Origin: Salticus scenicus
Taxonomy: Eukaryota > Arthropoda > Arachnida > Araneae > Salticidae
DNA length: 64,000 nt
Assembly: GCA_963930645.1 (NCBI GenBank)
Contig: OZ005652.1
Span: 354,032,602-354,096,601 of the forward strand
Direction: 5' to 3'
Shown: positions 21,717-32,686 of the stretch, piece by piece
Position numbering within the stretch: the stretch's first letter is position 1
How the letters are laid out: the number at the start of each line of letters is the position of its first letter
Notes under the pieces: generated by a model
The model's input: only the letters and a program-made list of their open reading frames with translations
Told to the model about the DNA's origin: nothing
Database searches by the model: none
Made by a program: the position numbers and the translations under genes

Positions 21717-21925
21717 AGTTTATGAGTCATCTTCTGTTACACCAAAATTCAGATATTTTAAAAGATTTCATCTTAACCAAAAATTCCAATATTTTGAAAA
21801 AACTTTATGACATTTTGAATTACACATTGGACATCCATCAAGCCATTTTTCGTCAGCAAATGTTTAATTATTTTTGTAATATTTTCAAAGCTATTTTTTA
21901 TGTGCTTCAGATAACATAGAAAAAG
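20461..21925. other. No gene recognised; possible tRNA-derived repeat near 20,670-20,790
   Basis: A less AT-rich patch at about 20,690-20,790 holds, on the minus strand, GGTTCAAACTC (20,734-20,744), close to a Pol III B box. No A box or cloverleaf is convincing, so this could be a SINE fragment at most. The rest is AT-rich with an (AT)n run at 21,389-21,424 and a poly(A) tract near 21,687-21,711. Confidence 0.35.
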
Positions 21926-22254
21926 ATATGGGTAAATATTTTTGATACCGGAGTTCTTGAGATGTAGAAGATTAAATGTTAGTTTCAAAATTATTATATT
22001 CTCTTCAAGATTATTTTTCTAGCGAGCAGCATTTGATCAATTAACTATAAACAAACACTTTCTCGAAATATTAGTTCAGTATAAAACTGCAATTAAGAGA
22101 TATGGTTCAGAAATATTGCATTCATATAAAAAGTTAAAAAAAAATATATCTGATATGGTGAAGTGTAAACTATTTTACAGATAAAATTTGTTTTAAAACA
22201 CTAAAAATAATAATATTTTCTAAATTCTCTTCACGGTGGAATCTCGTGTTCCAG
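21926..22254 (+). repeat. Unit-end segment, copy A
   Basis: Matches 52,170-52,456: shared AAAATTATTATATTCT, CAAGATTA, RGTATTGC and ATAAAATTTGTTT-like phrases, running directly into the unit-start segment in both places. This continuity shows that the units are joined head to tail. Confidence 0.75.
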
Positions 22255-22770
22255 AAACTTCCATTTGTGCACGATTTTACTCGAAAATAAGTTATTTTAT
22301 TTATTTTATTTATTTGTTTGTTTATTTTTTTTTTTTTTTGTCCTATGAGGGTACCTATAAAAGCAGCAATTATATTTTCAGTGTAAGCAATGTATGAAAA
22401 CAATCATAGTCTCTAAAGACATGTTTTCGAAGTTTTCAGATACCAAAAAGTAAGTATTTAAGAACGTGTTTTTAGTTCGTATTCTCAATTCTTGTAAGCT
22501 GGGGAATGTTGCCAACTTTATTTATGTATATTTTTCTCTTTGTTATTTATTAAAAATAATAAATATCACGTAGGAAAAACTATAAGTGAAAATTAAAGGA
22601 CAGAAATTCTAAAAAGTAACTTTTATTTAAATCATATATTTTTATATCAATAAAAACAATTTCTTTCAGCCATTACAAATTACTTGAAAAAAATATAGAA
22701 GTATATAAATAAGAACGCAGCATAAAGACATAGCTGTCGATGTTTAATATATTCCGGAGTATTTTTAACC
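22255..22770 (+). repeat. Unit-start segment, copy B
   Basis: Closest of the three copies to the segment at 1-505. Beyond 22,770 it departs from copy A but keeps weak similarity to copy C to about 23,060 (GTTATA...GAAATGTTTCTG...ATAAAATGGTG against 52,985-53,045). Confidence 0.85.
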
Positions 22771-24389
22771 CCGACTATTTTTTTATACCACATATATTTT
22801 AAGAGTGAGTTTTTTGTATTTTATCAAAGTTATATATTGGGGGAAATGTTTCTGTACATAAAATGGTGAGAGATAAGGGCGAGGCTAAACATGTTCTGCA
22901 AGAAAATTAAAATGTTGGCAGTTATATAAAGAACTAGCTGTTAAAGATAAAGTGGTTACTTTCTGTGTAACTGTTTTTGAGTGAGTTCTAATATAGTACG
23001 TTTTCAAGTCATCCCAGCTATTTTTTGAGCAGTTTTTGACATTTTACTTCTGAAATAGGTCAATTTGACCACGATGCGACCATCCCTCCCCCCTTCTTCC
23101 GGTTTTTGAGACAAGTCAGAATTTTGCAGGAAAAGCTTCAAGTGATCAAGATGAAGTTTATCTTTCTGCATTACAGATTATATTTCTTCTATTACGTCTT
23201 AAAACTTTTAAATAGTTTAGAATAAGATTAAATTAGTGATAATATTAGTGATAATAGAAACTGATAATATATTGGTGAAACATAAAGCAGTAATCTCAAT
23301 AATTTAGCTTAATTTACTCTGTTTAAAAAGTATATGACTGTTGAATTTGAACCATCAATCTTATTATATATGTATTTGCTATAGCACTGAAATTTGTGTG
23401 AATCATGAGAAAATTTTCAACAAATAAATAGAAGTAAAAAGAAAAAAAAAATAGAAGCCACTACAGGTTAAGGCGGGTGGAGCGATTTGAACTAGTTTGA
23501 CGGCGGGCTCTCAAATTTTCCAAAATCAAGTGGTGTAAAAACACACGATAATAAAGAAAAAAAAATAAAATGAAGAGATTTATATTTTAAGTGAACAATA
23601 AATCATTATTTTACAATTGTTTATATTCATAAACCAAATTTAAATAAACTAAATCAAACACTGTATATCATATTTCAATATAATTATTTATAATTTTAGA
23701 TATGGTACTTAACGACATTAAACGTTCTAAATCTGTAATATTTCAAAATAAATTTGTTGGTCTTTTAAAATACAGTCATTTAAAATAACTTAATATTAAG
23801 CATTTAATTAAACTATTCTATCGTTATTTCAAAAAAAAAAAAAAAAAAAAGAAAGAAAGAAAAAAGAAAGAAAAAAGAAAGAAAGAAAAAGGAAGAAGAC
23901 AAAAATTAATGCGTTTTCTTCAAAATTCTTTGCCCTAAATTTCATATTTTGTTAGGATAGATCATAAAGTATCAAGAAACCTGATTATAATCTTTAAAAA
24001 ATATATATGGCCGAGAGAATCATGCATTTTTTATTTCACATTTTTAGAGATTATTGTATTAAGAAGTAATATGTAATTTTAGAAAATGAAAAACGAAAGT
24101 TACAATGTATATATATATATATATATATATAGTAATATATAAATGCAGAAATATATAAACAAATGAATGAAGTTAAATGTAGAAAAATATATACACAAAT
24201 GAATGAAATTATACCCCAAAAAACACTGAGATCTTCATCAGGGAGGCCCCTCAGTGTAGGGGTGAATGAGAAGTTTCTGAAAGTTTTGCATTTCCTTTCG
24301 CTGCAATCTTGCGCATTGGTTTGTAATTCTCCTATTGGTTTTTCTTATCAGTAAAACTTATATTTTTATATATTTTCCTGTCAATTGTT

Positions 24390-24433
<44 letters not shown>
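22771..24433. other. No gene recognised
   Basis: AT-rich DNA with a poly(A)/GAAA-rich tract at 23,830-23,895 and (AT)n runs at 24,106-24,131 and 24,394-24,429. A less AT-rich patch at 24,210-24,320 has CACTGAG and CTCAGTG as inverted arms around TCTTCATCAGG; it may be another decayed retroelement piece. Confidence 0.45.
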
Positions 24434-24599
24434 TCTACCGGAAAGTTCTGTCCGAAATTTTGTAAATTGTTAAACAATATTTATATTGTACTTTCCAAAT
24501 TATCTTTTTAAACGTTACTCAAAAAATATCTTAAATATTATCCAGGATAAAATTTCGGTGTCATTTTATTAATTTAAACGGACAGAACTTTCCGATAGA
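24434..24599. mobile_element. Small mariner-type MITE
   Basis: Inverted ends TCTACCGGAAAGTTCTGTCC (left) and TCTATCGGAAAGTTCTGTCC (right, on the minus strand) agree at 19 of 20 positions around a 166 bp body with no coding sequence. Size and structure fit a miniature inverted-repeat element. The target duplication cannot be told apart from the TA-rich flank. Confidence 0.75.
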
Positions 24600-24873
24600 C
24601 TTAATATTTAAAGTTTTTATACTTCCACCAATTTAATAATATTTCAACTTACAAAAATAAAAGTGGCAGGGAAATTTAATATAATTAGCATTTGTTGTAC
24701 AATTTTACCTTAATATTTTAAAATTTATTTATAATAAATACACATTTGCATTATATAAGTCATTTTATTTGTGAATAATAAAAGAAATAACATTTTAATA
24801 ACAAAAAAATTATATTAAACAATAAAATGCATATTTTGCTTTTGTTCAAAATATTTATTATTTATAAGCACTT

Positions 24874-24990
24874 ATTAAGTAGAATCTAAAACCTCCGTAC
24901 ATAGTTGATTCAATTTTTTTATATTTCTAATATTATTCAATTAATTACTTAAAAAGTCCTTGAAGTGGTTTTGCTTCAGATTCTACTTAA
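24874..24990. repeat. Short inverted-repeat element
   Basis: TTAAGTAGAATCT at 24,874 is matched by its complement AGATTCTACTTAA at 24,979, 117 bp overall. It may be a small MITE. No coding sequence. Confidence 0.5.
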
Positions 24991-26597
24991 ATATATAATT
25001 AGTATTCATAAATATAAATTATTACAACTCATGCCATTATATTTTAGTAGTTAAAGTTTAATTTCCTTATAGTTTTCATTTTACTCTAAATTATTTAACG
25101 AATTTATTCAAAAATAAATAAGATAGATAATTTTTTGTAGATAGGATTTCCCTAACACGTTGAAAAAAAGTTTATATCTCGACCTCTTTCGTTTTTCAGG
25201 AATATAAAAATATTTCTGTAATGCACTTTCATTTTTTTTGTTATCTGCAATGGTAAATTGTTTTCATTGTTACTCTAAAAAAGTTACTTCAGCCTAATGG
25301 AATCGCTTTCTCTTACTTCACATTCTTCTGAAATCTTTAATGAAGTCTCGTGGGATTTGAATGTACGTTGTAACAACCTTAGAATTCTCTACTGTGTCAA
25401 ACACATTTACGATATCTTATTTCTTTCAACATTTTTCAAGAGTCTCGAATTATAAAAAAGAATGAATTGAAAAAATAAATTCTTCTTAAAGATAACCTTT
25501 CGAATCATTTGTATGACACTCATAGAGTTAACTTAGATAATTATCTTTAACGTATGAAAATAAACGTTTGTTAAGAATCTTTCATTAATATTATTATTTT
25601 GTGTAACTTTTACAAATATGTTTTATTTAAAAATATATGAATTACATGAAATATATGAAATATATGAATTATAAAAAAATATTATATTTGAAGAACGGCG
25701 TTATTTTATTTTATTTTTTTTAATTGTTGTCTTACGTGAGTTTGTCTTTAAAAGATTGCATAACATTTTAACTAACTTAATAATATAAGTATTTGTTAAG
25801 CGGATGATGAAGGCATATTATACAACTTAACAATTGTCATGATATTTCATGACATATGGTAATCTCATTAATAACTAAATTAAATATACTTTATTCTAAA
25901 TTATTCCTTTATTTCTAATTATTCTAAATTATTCCACAACGAAATTTTTAACGTGTAAAAAGATACGCATTTGTTAGTATGTATCTTTTCACTTTCTGTA
26001 CAAACGCGCACTCAGCTGCATTTTTAAGCCTTATAGACTCGTTATGAAATATTATATATTTGTTAATTTGACCAATAAAGTGAAGATGAAATCCTACATA
26101 TAATCTTCTACCATTTATTGTAAGTTCATAAGTGCGTACTTTTCTTCTTTCGATTTTTTAGCAGTCGTGCATTTTCCACTCACAGATATTTAAAATCTGA
26201 CAAACCCTTTTTCCTATTTGTTCGATCACCGCCACCGCTCAAAATGAGTTTGTTACAATAAACTAATTTACACAATATTGTTAATGGGGTGAAAAACACC
26301 ATGATAGAATTGGCCAGTGTGACCTGGATAAGATTTTTTTTTTTTTTTTTTGCCATCATCTCAACTGAAGGTTTCCCGAAGAGTGTGTCGATTGAAGAAT
26401 GACAAAATTTTGATGAGGTGTCCTCCATGTCAGTCCTCAGAATAGCATCTGCAGTGGCCAACTTCAACGCATAGATAATGAGGTAAGATCCCAGTTATAT
26501 TTTTAATGTCTATATGATGTAGGGCCAAAATTTAAATAATTAACATTTAAATAAATCTTAGTTGAAGATGTTGAACGTTTGAGAGCTATGAATTCAA
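24991..26597. other. No gene recognised
   Basis: AT-rich DNA. A 95-codon minus-strand open stretch at 26,180-26,467 crosses a poly(T) tract that encodes lysines and has no motif I can place. The sequence from 26,340 to 26,465 is less AT-rich and could be a decayed transposon fragment. Confidence 0.45.
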
Positions 26598-26649
26598 AGA
26601 TTACCTCAAATTATTATTTCACACACACACACACACACACATACACACG

Positions 26650-26694
<45 letters not shown>

Positions 26695-27195
26695 AAATAA
26701 TATATTCCTTTTATTAATAATAATCAACAGTCACATAATTAAATGTTCCACTTACCTGGGTCAATATAGGTATAAGAAGCTTATCGATGTAAAATGAGGT
26801 TTTTGAGAAAAAAATTGGATATTGTAATATTTAGCAGCATCTACACTTGAGAAACAAAAACTAAAACGTGAAGATAATATAGGTTAATATTTCTATCATA
26901 GAAATAAGATATTATTCTAAAAGTAGAAAAAATGATGTCTAGATGTTAAGTTCTTTTGAAATATTTAACCTTAGACATAAGAACAATAAAGTAGGATTAA
27001 AAACAAAAATATACCGTCCTGCACAGAAGATATTGCAGGATTAAGAAAAGAGTTACAGAAGTAGTGGAGTACCGCTACATTTTGTCACGTATTCAGCAGG
27101 TGCATCAAAATCATTTGCCGGAAGGAAAAAGAGAATAAGTTTCGGAACACAGAAAAGTCAAAATAAACTTTTGATCTGAGATTATATATCTGACA
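26598..27195 (-). repeat. copia-like 3' LTR
   Basis: Matches 31,126-31,707 (shared CTTGAGAAACMAAAAC and TTTTGTCACGTRTTCAGCAGG). On the minus strand it begins TGTCAGATATATAATC, directly after the polypurine-like tract at 27,196-27,205. It contains the (AC)n(AT)n run at 26,622-26,690. The 3' edge is approximate. Confidence 0.65.
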
Positions 27196-27229
27196 CCCCC
27201 TTGTAAGCTCAAAACTTCTCAAGTGTTCA

Positions 27230-27931
27230 TTAACAGTTGTCTATGTCTAATAAAATTAGTTTTCGGTAGAGCTTTTGTGAGGGTATCTGCAGTCATTTCT
27301 ATAATTGGTTTATATAGATGCCTTACGAGGCTTTCCTGTATCAAACTTCTGAGAATATGAAAATGCTTGTCTTCGAATAAAATTTGTAATTTGCAGCAAT
27401 TTTTATTCTGGACTGATTGTCCTGGAATAACACAATAGGGTAATAACAGGAGACTTGGCGTTGGAAAAATAATACCCTAATAAACTACTACGTCAGAAAC
27501 GCCAAAGAAAAATATTGTAAATGCATACAGCTGTTTCGGTAGCCTATAGCGTACCGTCTTCAGTGCAAAAAGGAGTGCATCCTTTTTGCACTGAAGACGG
27601 TACGCTATAGGCTACCGAAACAGCTGTATGCATTTACAATATTTTTCTTTGGCGTTTCTGACGTAGTAGTTTATTAGGGTATAACACAATAGGGTGTTCT
27701 TGTGGAAAATTCAGATCATCCAGTTGTTTTCTTGAGCAATTTCAAGTACAATACTCGCAGCTGCAATATACCCAGCTTCGGCAGATAACATGGACACACA
27801 TGTTTGTTTTTAAGATGTCCAAAAAATTGGATTTTTTCCAAACAGGAATAAATTTCCCGTGATAGATTTTCTATCACCAGGATCGTTGGCCCAGTCTGAA
27901 TCTGAATATGCTCTAAGATCATGTTCACCAA
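27230..27931 (-). pseudogene. copia RNase H region
   Basis: The minus strand near 27,915-27,860 reads AYSDSDWANDPGDRKSITG, the classic copia RNase H phrase with its aspartates. Further on, SMLSAEAGYIAAAS corresponds to the usual 'LSTAEAEY' phrase with a changed residue. The last part, near 27,300-27,240, reads MTADTLTKALPKTNF, the typical copia C-terminus. The coding sequence is split by the palindromic insertion at 27,442-27,680 and by frame changes. It degraded the RNA strand of the RNA/DNA hybrid in the intact element. Confidence 0.7.
27427..27695. mobile_element. Perfect palindromic insertion with 15-bp target duplication
   Basis: Arms 27,472-27,574 and 27,580-27,682 are exact complements (103 bp) around a 5-base loop. 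The whole is bracketed by the direct repeat ATAACACAATAGGGT (27,427-27,441 and 27,681-27,695). The repeat lies in copia RNase H sequence, so it is a duplicated target. Between the left target copy and the left arm are 30 non-palindromic bases. Each arm holds a CTGAAGA, CGGTA, TACCG, AAAC order reminiscent of a hammerhead core. No coding sequence. Confidence 0.85.
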
Positions 27932-28279
27932 TATTAAAAAAGTGTTAATTTAACATCTTTTGTTGTTTTCAAATATCTGATAGCACTTTCAACTGCCTGC
28001 TAGACTTTCGTACTACGATTTTCATTTCTACGGCTTAAGATGCGTACAGCAGCACTTATATCAGGTTGCAATACTGTAGAGATATAAAATAACGCGCCTA
28101 TAGTCTGTCTGTATATGGTGTTGTTTGGTAAAACGTTATCGTTATCAGTCAATTTTATATATCCTATTTCTATTGGTGTGTCAGAGGGCTGAGCGTTGTC
28201 TAGCCCGGATTATATTACAATGTCTTGTATTTGTTACTTTGATCATGTGTAATTACCCCTTTACAAGGTTTTTCTATGC

Positions 28280-28681
28280 TTATGCCGAAGTAATATTTGG
28301 CGTTCCCAGGTCTGTTAACGGATATTCTTTCCTAAGTTTATCAATTAGTATGTCAATATTTTTACCAGCTACGATTAAATCGTCTGCGTAAACAAGAACG
28401 TAACTTTCTGTGTTATCTTTGTTACAGGTATATAGACATTTGTCATGCTGACTTTGTTTAAATCCTAATTTACACAATGATTTGTTAATTTTAATATTCC
28501 ACGCCCTAGTGGTTTGTTTCAAGGCATGTATCGCTTTCTTTAATTTGCATTCATTGTTTTCTTCGCCTTGGACAACATATCCCTCGGGTTGGTGCATATA
28601 GACATCTTCTTGCAAATTTTCATGTAGGAAAGCAGTTTGATGCATACAGGCCTTTGAATTTTCATTATATCGCCAAAACAC
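28280..28681 (-). pseudogene. copia reverse transcriptase region
   Basis: Open stretch of 133 codons. TAFLHENLQEDVYMHQPEGY is the conserved copia phrase, with the first catalytic aspartate position (normally D in V-D-V-K-T-A-F) just upstream and lost. CKLKKAIHALKQTTRAWN follows. LVYADDLIVAG (YADD at 28,379-28,390) is the active-site box, intact. A full copia reverse transcriptase would extend some 100 residues further on both sides. The domain copied the element RNA into DNA inside the virus-like particle. Confidence 0.8.
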
Positions 28682-28752
28682 TTAGGCTCATCAATTCTTT
28701 TGTCATTAACTGCAAATGCAAATCTGTCGGGCGGAACCCCTTTATTTAATCT

Positions 28753-29055
28753 TTATGATTGTCGCTGTTGATTTTGCGTGCCATCGGGAATATCGCTATC
28801 GTTCGTTACATCTATATTAGAATCTAATATCTGCAATTTTGACCCTGGAATTTTATTATTTGAATTTTCATTATGGTTTTGAGAGGTCTCATTATTGCGC
28901 GATTCACTATTCTCGTCTTCCAAGAATTTCACAGTTCTGCTTATAACTATATTTTTATCATTTGTGCAAATTTTGTAGCCTTTGCTACTATTATCATACC
29001 CTAAAAAAATTCCATCTTGTGCGGTGCTATCCACTTTCCCATATGTATCTTGCAT
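28753..29055 (-). pseudogene. copia integrase C-terminal / linker region
   Basis: The phrase DGIFLGYDNSSKGYKI is the well-known copia block that follows the integrase core (GxFLGY....KGYR). The rest is a polar, low-complexity linker rich in N, S and E leading to the reverse transcriptase. A break before the next segment shows the frame is no longer continuous. Confidence 0.7.
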
Positions 29056-29461
29056 ACGTAAGAATATGCATGACGTCCGAATGTTCTTATATTAATTAGG
29101 TTGTATTTGCAGCCGGTCCATTTCTTGTAAGGAGTTGAGTCACACGAAGTGATCGGGAACCCGTTTTGTATGTAATTTCCAGTATTTACGGCTTCCCCAA
29201 AAAGGAATTTGGCAAATTACTGTCTTTAAGCAGACAGCGCATCATTTCGATCAGCGTACGATTTTTATGTACTGCCACGCCGTTCTGTGCACTAGAATAA
29301 GGAACTGTGAAATGATGCCTCATTTCAAAAATTCGTTTACTTCCATACTAGTGTATTCCCCCCGTTATCCGAGCGATTTCCTTGCACTTTTCGGCCAAAT
29401 TAGTTTGCGGTCAAAGCCACGTGTTCCTTTAACTTAGAAAATACCTCAAACTTATTTCTTA

Positions 29462-29701
29462 TTAAATATATAACAGTATAGCGACTAAGATCCTCAATAA
29501 ATGCAAGAAAATAATATAATATTTTCCACGAGCAGTGGGGGTTTTCATAGGACCACATAAGTCTGTGTTGACTAGTTCGAGTGCTACGGAAGCTCTAGAT
29601 TGTGCAACATTAGGGTAAGGTGAATCAACTAGTTTAGACATTTTGTATGTTTTACATTCAATTTTATGTTTGCAGTTATTTAATTTAATACTCACAGCCA
29701 T
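29462..29701 (-). pseudogene. copia pre-integrase / integrase N-terminal region
   Basis: Contains CKHKIECKTYKMSK, a remnant of the zinc-binding GAG-pre-integrase motif, and ALELVNTDLCGPMKTPTARGKYYIIF, the integrase start with its first catalytic aspartate (TDLCGP). The second aspartate and glutamate region (29,060-29,460) is present only as scattered pieces with stops. In the intact element it inserted cDNA into the chromosome. Confidence 0.75.
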
Positions 29702-29974
29702 ATCCCTGTTAACTAAATCTTTTATGTGGTTATTGTTTCTGTGGCCAAGTTAGACATGCCTCTTGTTTATCTAATTTTCGTTTTCACAGGCTTGTGCTAC
29801 AGTGTGTGCTGTGTGTTTCTTTTCAGAATAATTCAACTAACATTCGTATAAATTATTTTTGACACGTCCCTCAATGCATGTATTACCCTGATTCATTATT
29901 TTACAAGTTTGTCATCAAATACGGCGATGCAGTCATTTTATGTTGCTTTTTTTATAGAAATTAAATTACTCTAT

Positions 29975-30474
29975 TTAAGGGACATAAAGACCACCTTTAA
30001 GCGTTATTTTGTTCTGTGTGTCTTCTGAATTAATGGTATAAAAATACGCAGTACCACAACCCAAAGACTGCAGCTGCATGCAATTCGCGATAGAAACGTT
30101 TAAAACGTTATTTTTAAATTCGCAAAATTTCAGTTTATCATGCGAATGTGTGATGATGACCCAGAATCTACCACCCAATTTTCAGTTTTATCTCCAACAT
30201 AAAAGGTATATAATTGCATACATATCAGCTTTTGTTTTATTGTTCCTCTCTGCAATTTGAGCGCTATCAGTCTCCTCTTTGTTCTGAGAGCATATATTGG
30301 TTCTGGAATTTTGTTTTTTCTCGTCCGAATATTTACTATAATTTTTACCACCAGAATTGTTTTTATTTTTCGATTTATAACATTCGTCAATATTATGATT
30401 TGTTTTTCTACAATATTTGCACAATTTGTTGGTTTGATGTTGGATTTGGAGTTTTTAAACTGAATTTTCAGCAT
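29975..30474 (-). pseudogene. copia nucleocapsid and protease region
   Basis: The minus strand reads CKYCRKTNHNIDEC (30,424-30,188 frame), a C-x2-C-x4-H-x4-C zinc knuckle that packages RNA. In a neighbouring frame it reads NWVVDSGSSSHIRM (about 30,175-30,130), the copia protease active site with the DSG triad. The two parts now lie in different frames, so at least one frameshift separates them. Confidence 0.8.
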
Positions 30475-30840
30475 TTTTATTTTCTAGTCTCTTTGAATAT
30501 TCATCAGCCAGCTTATTACGAATATATTCCGGAATTAACTGCCCTTCGTCGCTAGTAATCAAAACATCATACGAAGGGGGCAGAGAGCACAGTATCAAAG
30601 CAGCAAGTTGTGAATCATGAATGATTTCACATATTGCTGTAAGTCTGTCTCTTGTTCTGTAAATGTTGGTAATATGTTCATTGACATCTCCACCTTCATT
30701 CAATTTTATGGAATAAAATTTGCGTAACAAAAAAACTTGCTTGATAGTGAGGATCGTTCGTGGACTTGGCGCAGGGCATTCCAGCAATTTCGTACTGTTT
30801 CTAAATTCAATACATAAACAATCTGATCACTAGCAATCAG
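30455..30840 (-). pseudogene. copia gag capsid region
   Basis: Readable phrases: a CWNALRQVHERSS block near 30,790, then NEGGDVNEHITNIYRTRDRLTAI, LAALILCSLPPSYDVLITS and LADEYSKRL, the order seen in copia-type gag (UBN2 family). A frame change separates the first block from the rest. The N-terminal part is cut off by the Helitron-derived piece beginning at about 30,845. Confidence 0.75.
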
Positions 30841-30844
30841 CAAA

Positions 30845-31070
30845 TTGATAATGGCCCTTCCTTTTCTATTTTTTGAACGACCTAACTCTATTTTAATTTT
30901 TTGCCCTCCGCCACTCCATCCCGTCCCTCCTAATAATTTTACAAATTCGAAAATATTCGCAATCGATTTGTCGGTATCAAAAATCTCTATGTACCAAACT
31001 TAAACCGTCTAACTCTATTTTTATTTTTTTTTATTTTTTGCCACTCCCCTCCTTTTTTTTTATTTATTTT
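30845..31070 (-). mobile_element. Helitron-derived segment inside the copia element
   Basis: The complement of this stretch matches the tandem units at 10,600-11,060, for example ATCGATTTG and GAACGACCTAACTCT. It lies between the 5' LTR and gag of the copia-like element and removed the gag start. Helitron ends are not visible, so it may be a partial insertion or a gene-conversion product. Confidence 0.6.
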
Positions 31071-31125
31071 ATTCAGTCCCTTAAGCCTTTTAATCTGTTG
31101 AAATTTCAAGAGGTTGTGAAATTGT

Positions 31126-31707
31126 AGATTACCTCAAATTATTATTTCACACACACACATACATAGATACATTTATATATATATATATCCAAAAAATAAT
31201 GTATTTTTTTTTTATTAATAATGATCAACAGTCATATAATTAAATGTTCCACTTACCTGGGTTAACACAATTACAGAAGCATAACGATATAAAATCAGGA
31301 AGAATGATTGGATATTGTAATATTCAGCAGCATCTACACTTGAGAAACCAAAACGAAAACGCGAAGAAAATATAGGTTAATATTTCTTTCATAGAAATGA
31401 GATATTATTCTTACAGCAGAAAAAAAAGGATGTCTAGATTTTAATTGCTTTTGAAATGTTTAATCTTAGACATAAGAACAATAAAGCAGGACTAAAAGCA
31501 AAAATATACTTTCCTATACAGAAGTTATTGCATGATTAAAAAAAAAAAAAAAAAAAAGAATTACAGAAGCAGTGGATTACCGCTATATTTTGTCACGTGT
31601 TCAGCAGGTGCATCGCAATCATTCGCCGAGAAGGAAAAATAAAAAGGTTTCAGAACACAGAAAAGTCAGAAAACAGTTTACTTCTGAGATTATGATGAAA
31701 AATGACA
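31126..31707 (-). repeat. copia-like 5' LTR
   Basis: Partner of 26,598-27,195. Minus-strand start TGTCATTTTTCATC at 31,707. Carries a poly(A) tract at 31,536-31,557. Both LTR copies keep a splice-donor-like CCAGGTAAGT on the minus strand (31,251-31,260 here, 26,751-26,760 in the partner). Confidence 0.6.
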
Positions 31708-32686
31708 ATTTTTCAAGTGACGCAAGCGGAAGAAAAATCGGAACGCTGCAAACTTATATATACGGCTACTTTGGCATAAAAAAGATTTGTAAAAGGCTAC
31801 ACTTAATATCTCAGCAAAAATGCCATATTTTATTCTACGCTTCGACAAATATGGTAAATTTCTCTATAATCCGAAACTGAAAATTATTGACTTTAAAAAA
31901 CTGTTTTTTGTTCTAATTTGATATTAACAGTATTTTTTTTATATAAAATGATAAGAATTTTAGCTGTCAATATTTTGAATTTTGTGACAAGACTCGGAAT
32001 AGCTTTTTTGTCAAAACAGTGATTTACGTTACAGTAAAATTTGACTTTTGTATGTGTTGTTACATAATTATCAGTAAAGAATTTTGAGATACCTATATTT
32101 TAAATATGAATTTTATATGGCAAAACTTAAAAGTGGTGCAGAAGCAAATGATTTACAAATTGCGTTTTATGAACGAATGTGTGCTACTTCAACTTGAAAT
32201 TTAAGAAACATTACAAATAATTAAATATGATAAACAAGCCATTAATTACACACACTCTAGAGACTTGGCGAAAATGTGGCAACCTATTCTAAACTTATTA
32301 GAGGATCAACACGCTAACATTCCGAGAACTAAACCTTAAGAAGTCTACGAGCGACAATGCTAGGAAGAAACGTTGTGTTGTTATTTTATCTTTTATATTG
32401 TAAACTTTTAAACTAAGTCTTTTGACTTACGAGTTTAACGTGTAAAGTACTGTGTTGTATATTTTTTATTATTTCAATTTGTACACGAGTGGAAACAATT
32501 ACTCATACTGTCACATAATCACACTTTCATTGAGTTAGCATTATAAATTGAAATTATTCATTTCAATAAATTTATTTGTCTTTTGCGTCATGCTATCCAA
32601 AACTGCAAGTAAAATTTGTGCAAATGTTTTCTTTGCTTCGCAGTATATCCTTGCTTAAATTTTTATTTAGCTGGATACTATGGGCA
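31708..32686. other. No gene recognised
   Basis: AT-rich flank between the copia-like element and the mariner transposase. The last 300 bases may include the mariner 5' end, but no inverted repeat is evident. Confidence 0.45.

Larger units (their letters stand above)
1..22254. repeat. Tandem segmental duplication, unit A
   Basis: Sequence beginning at 1 reappears at 22,255 and at 52,457, and the last ~325 bases before 22,255 resemble the last ~290 before 52,457. Between these marks, colinear homologous blocks link units A and B (for example 944-1,400 with 37,795-38,240, 6,659-7,860 with 42,716-43,885, 11,571-14,523 with 46,284-49,025). The copies are visibly diverged, with many substitutions and indels, so the duplication is old. 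Unit length in A is about 22.25 kb. The alignment was made by eye, so block edges are approximate. No host gene is seen inside the unit. Confidence 0.8.
26598..31707 (-). mobile_element. Decayed Ty1/copia-like LTR retrotransposon
   Basis: Two related ~590 bp sequences at 26,598-27,195 and 31,126-31,707 flank minus-strand gag, protease, integrase, reverse transcriptase and RNase H remnants in copia order (integrase before reverse transcriptase). Both flanking copies start TGTCA on the minus strand, and the lower one follows a polypurine-like ACAAGGGGG. These are therefore taken as LTRs, though their sequences have drifted and contain (AC)n(AT)n. Two later insertions lie inside: a perfect palindrome (27,427-27,695) and a Helitron piece (30,845-31,070). 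Coding regions contain many stops and frame changes. Confidence 0.75.

Noticed and set aside
26340..26470. Host exon with a GTAAGA donor at about 26,482
   Set aside because: The frame has stops and no partner exon or protein similarity could be recognised; a decayed transposon is equally likely.
30188..30555. Plus-strand frame of 113 codons over copia gag
   Set aside because: Antisense to recognisable zinc-knuckle and gag sequence on the minus strand.
26598..31707. Reading the two ~590 bp flanking repeats as an unrelated dispersed repeat
   Set aside because: Both start TGTCA on the minus strand, one follows a polypurine-like tract just after the pol end, and they bracket copia genes in the correct order, so LTRs are the better explanation. 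The poor match at the other edge leaves some doubt.
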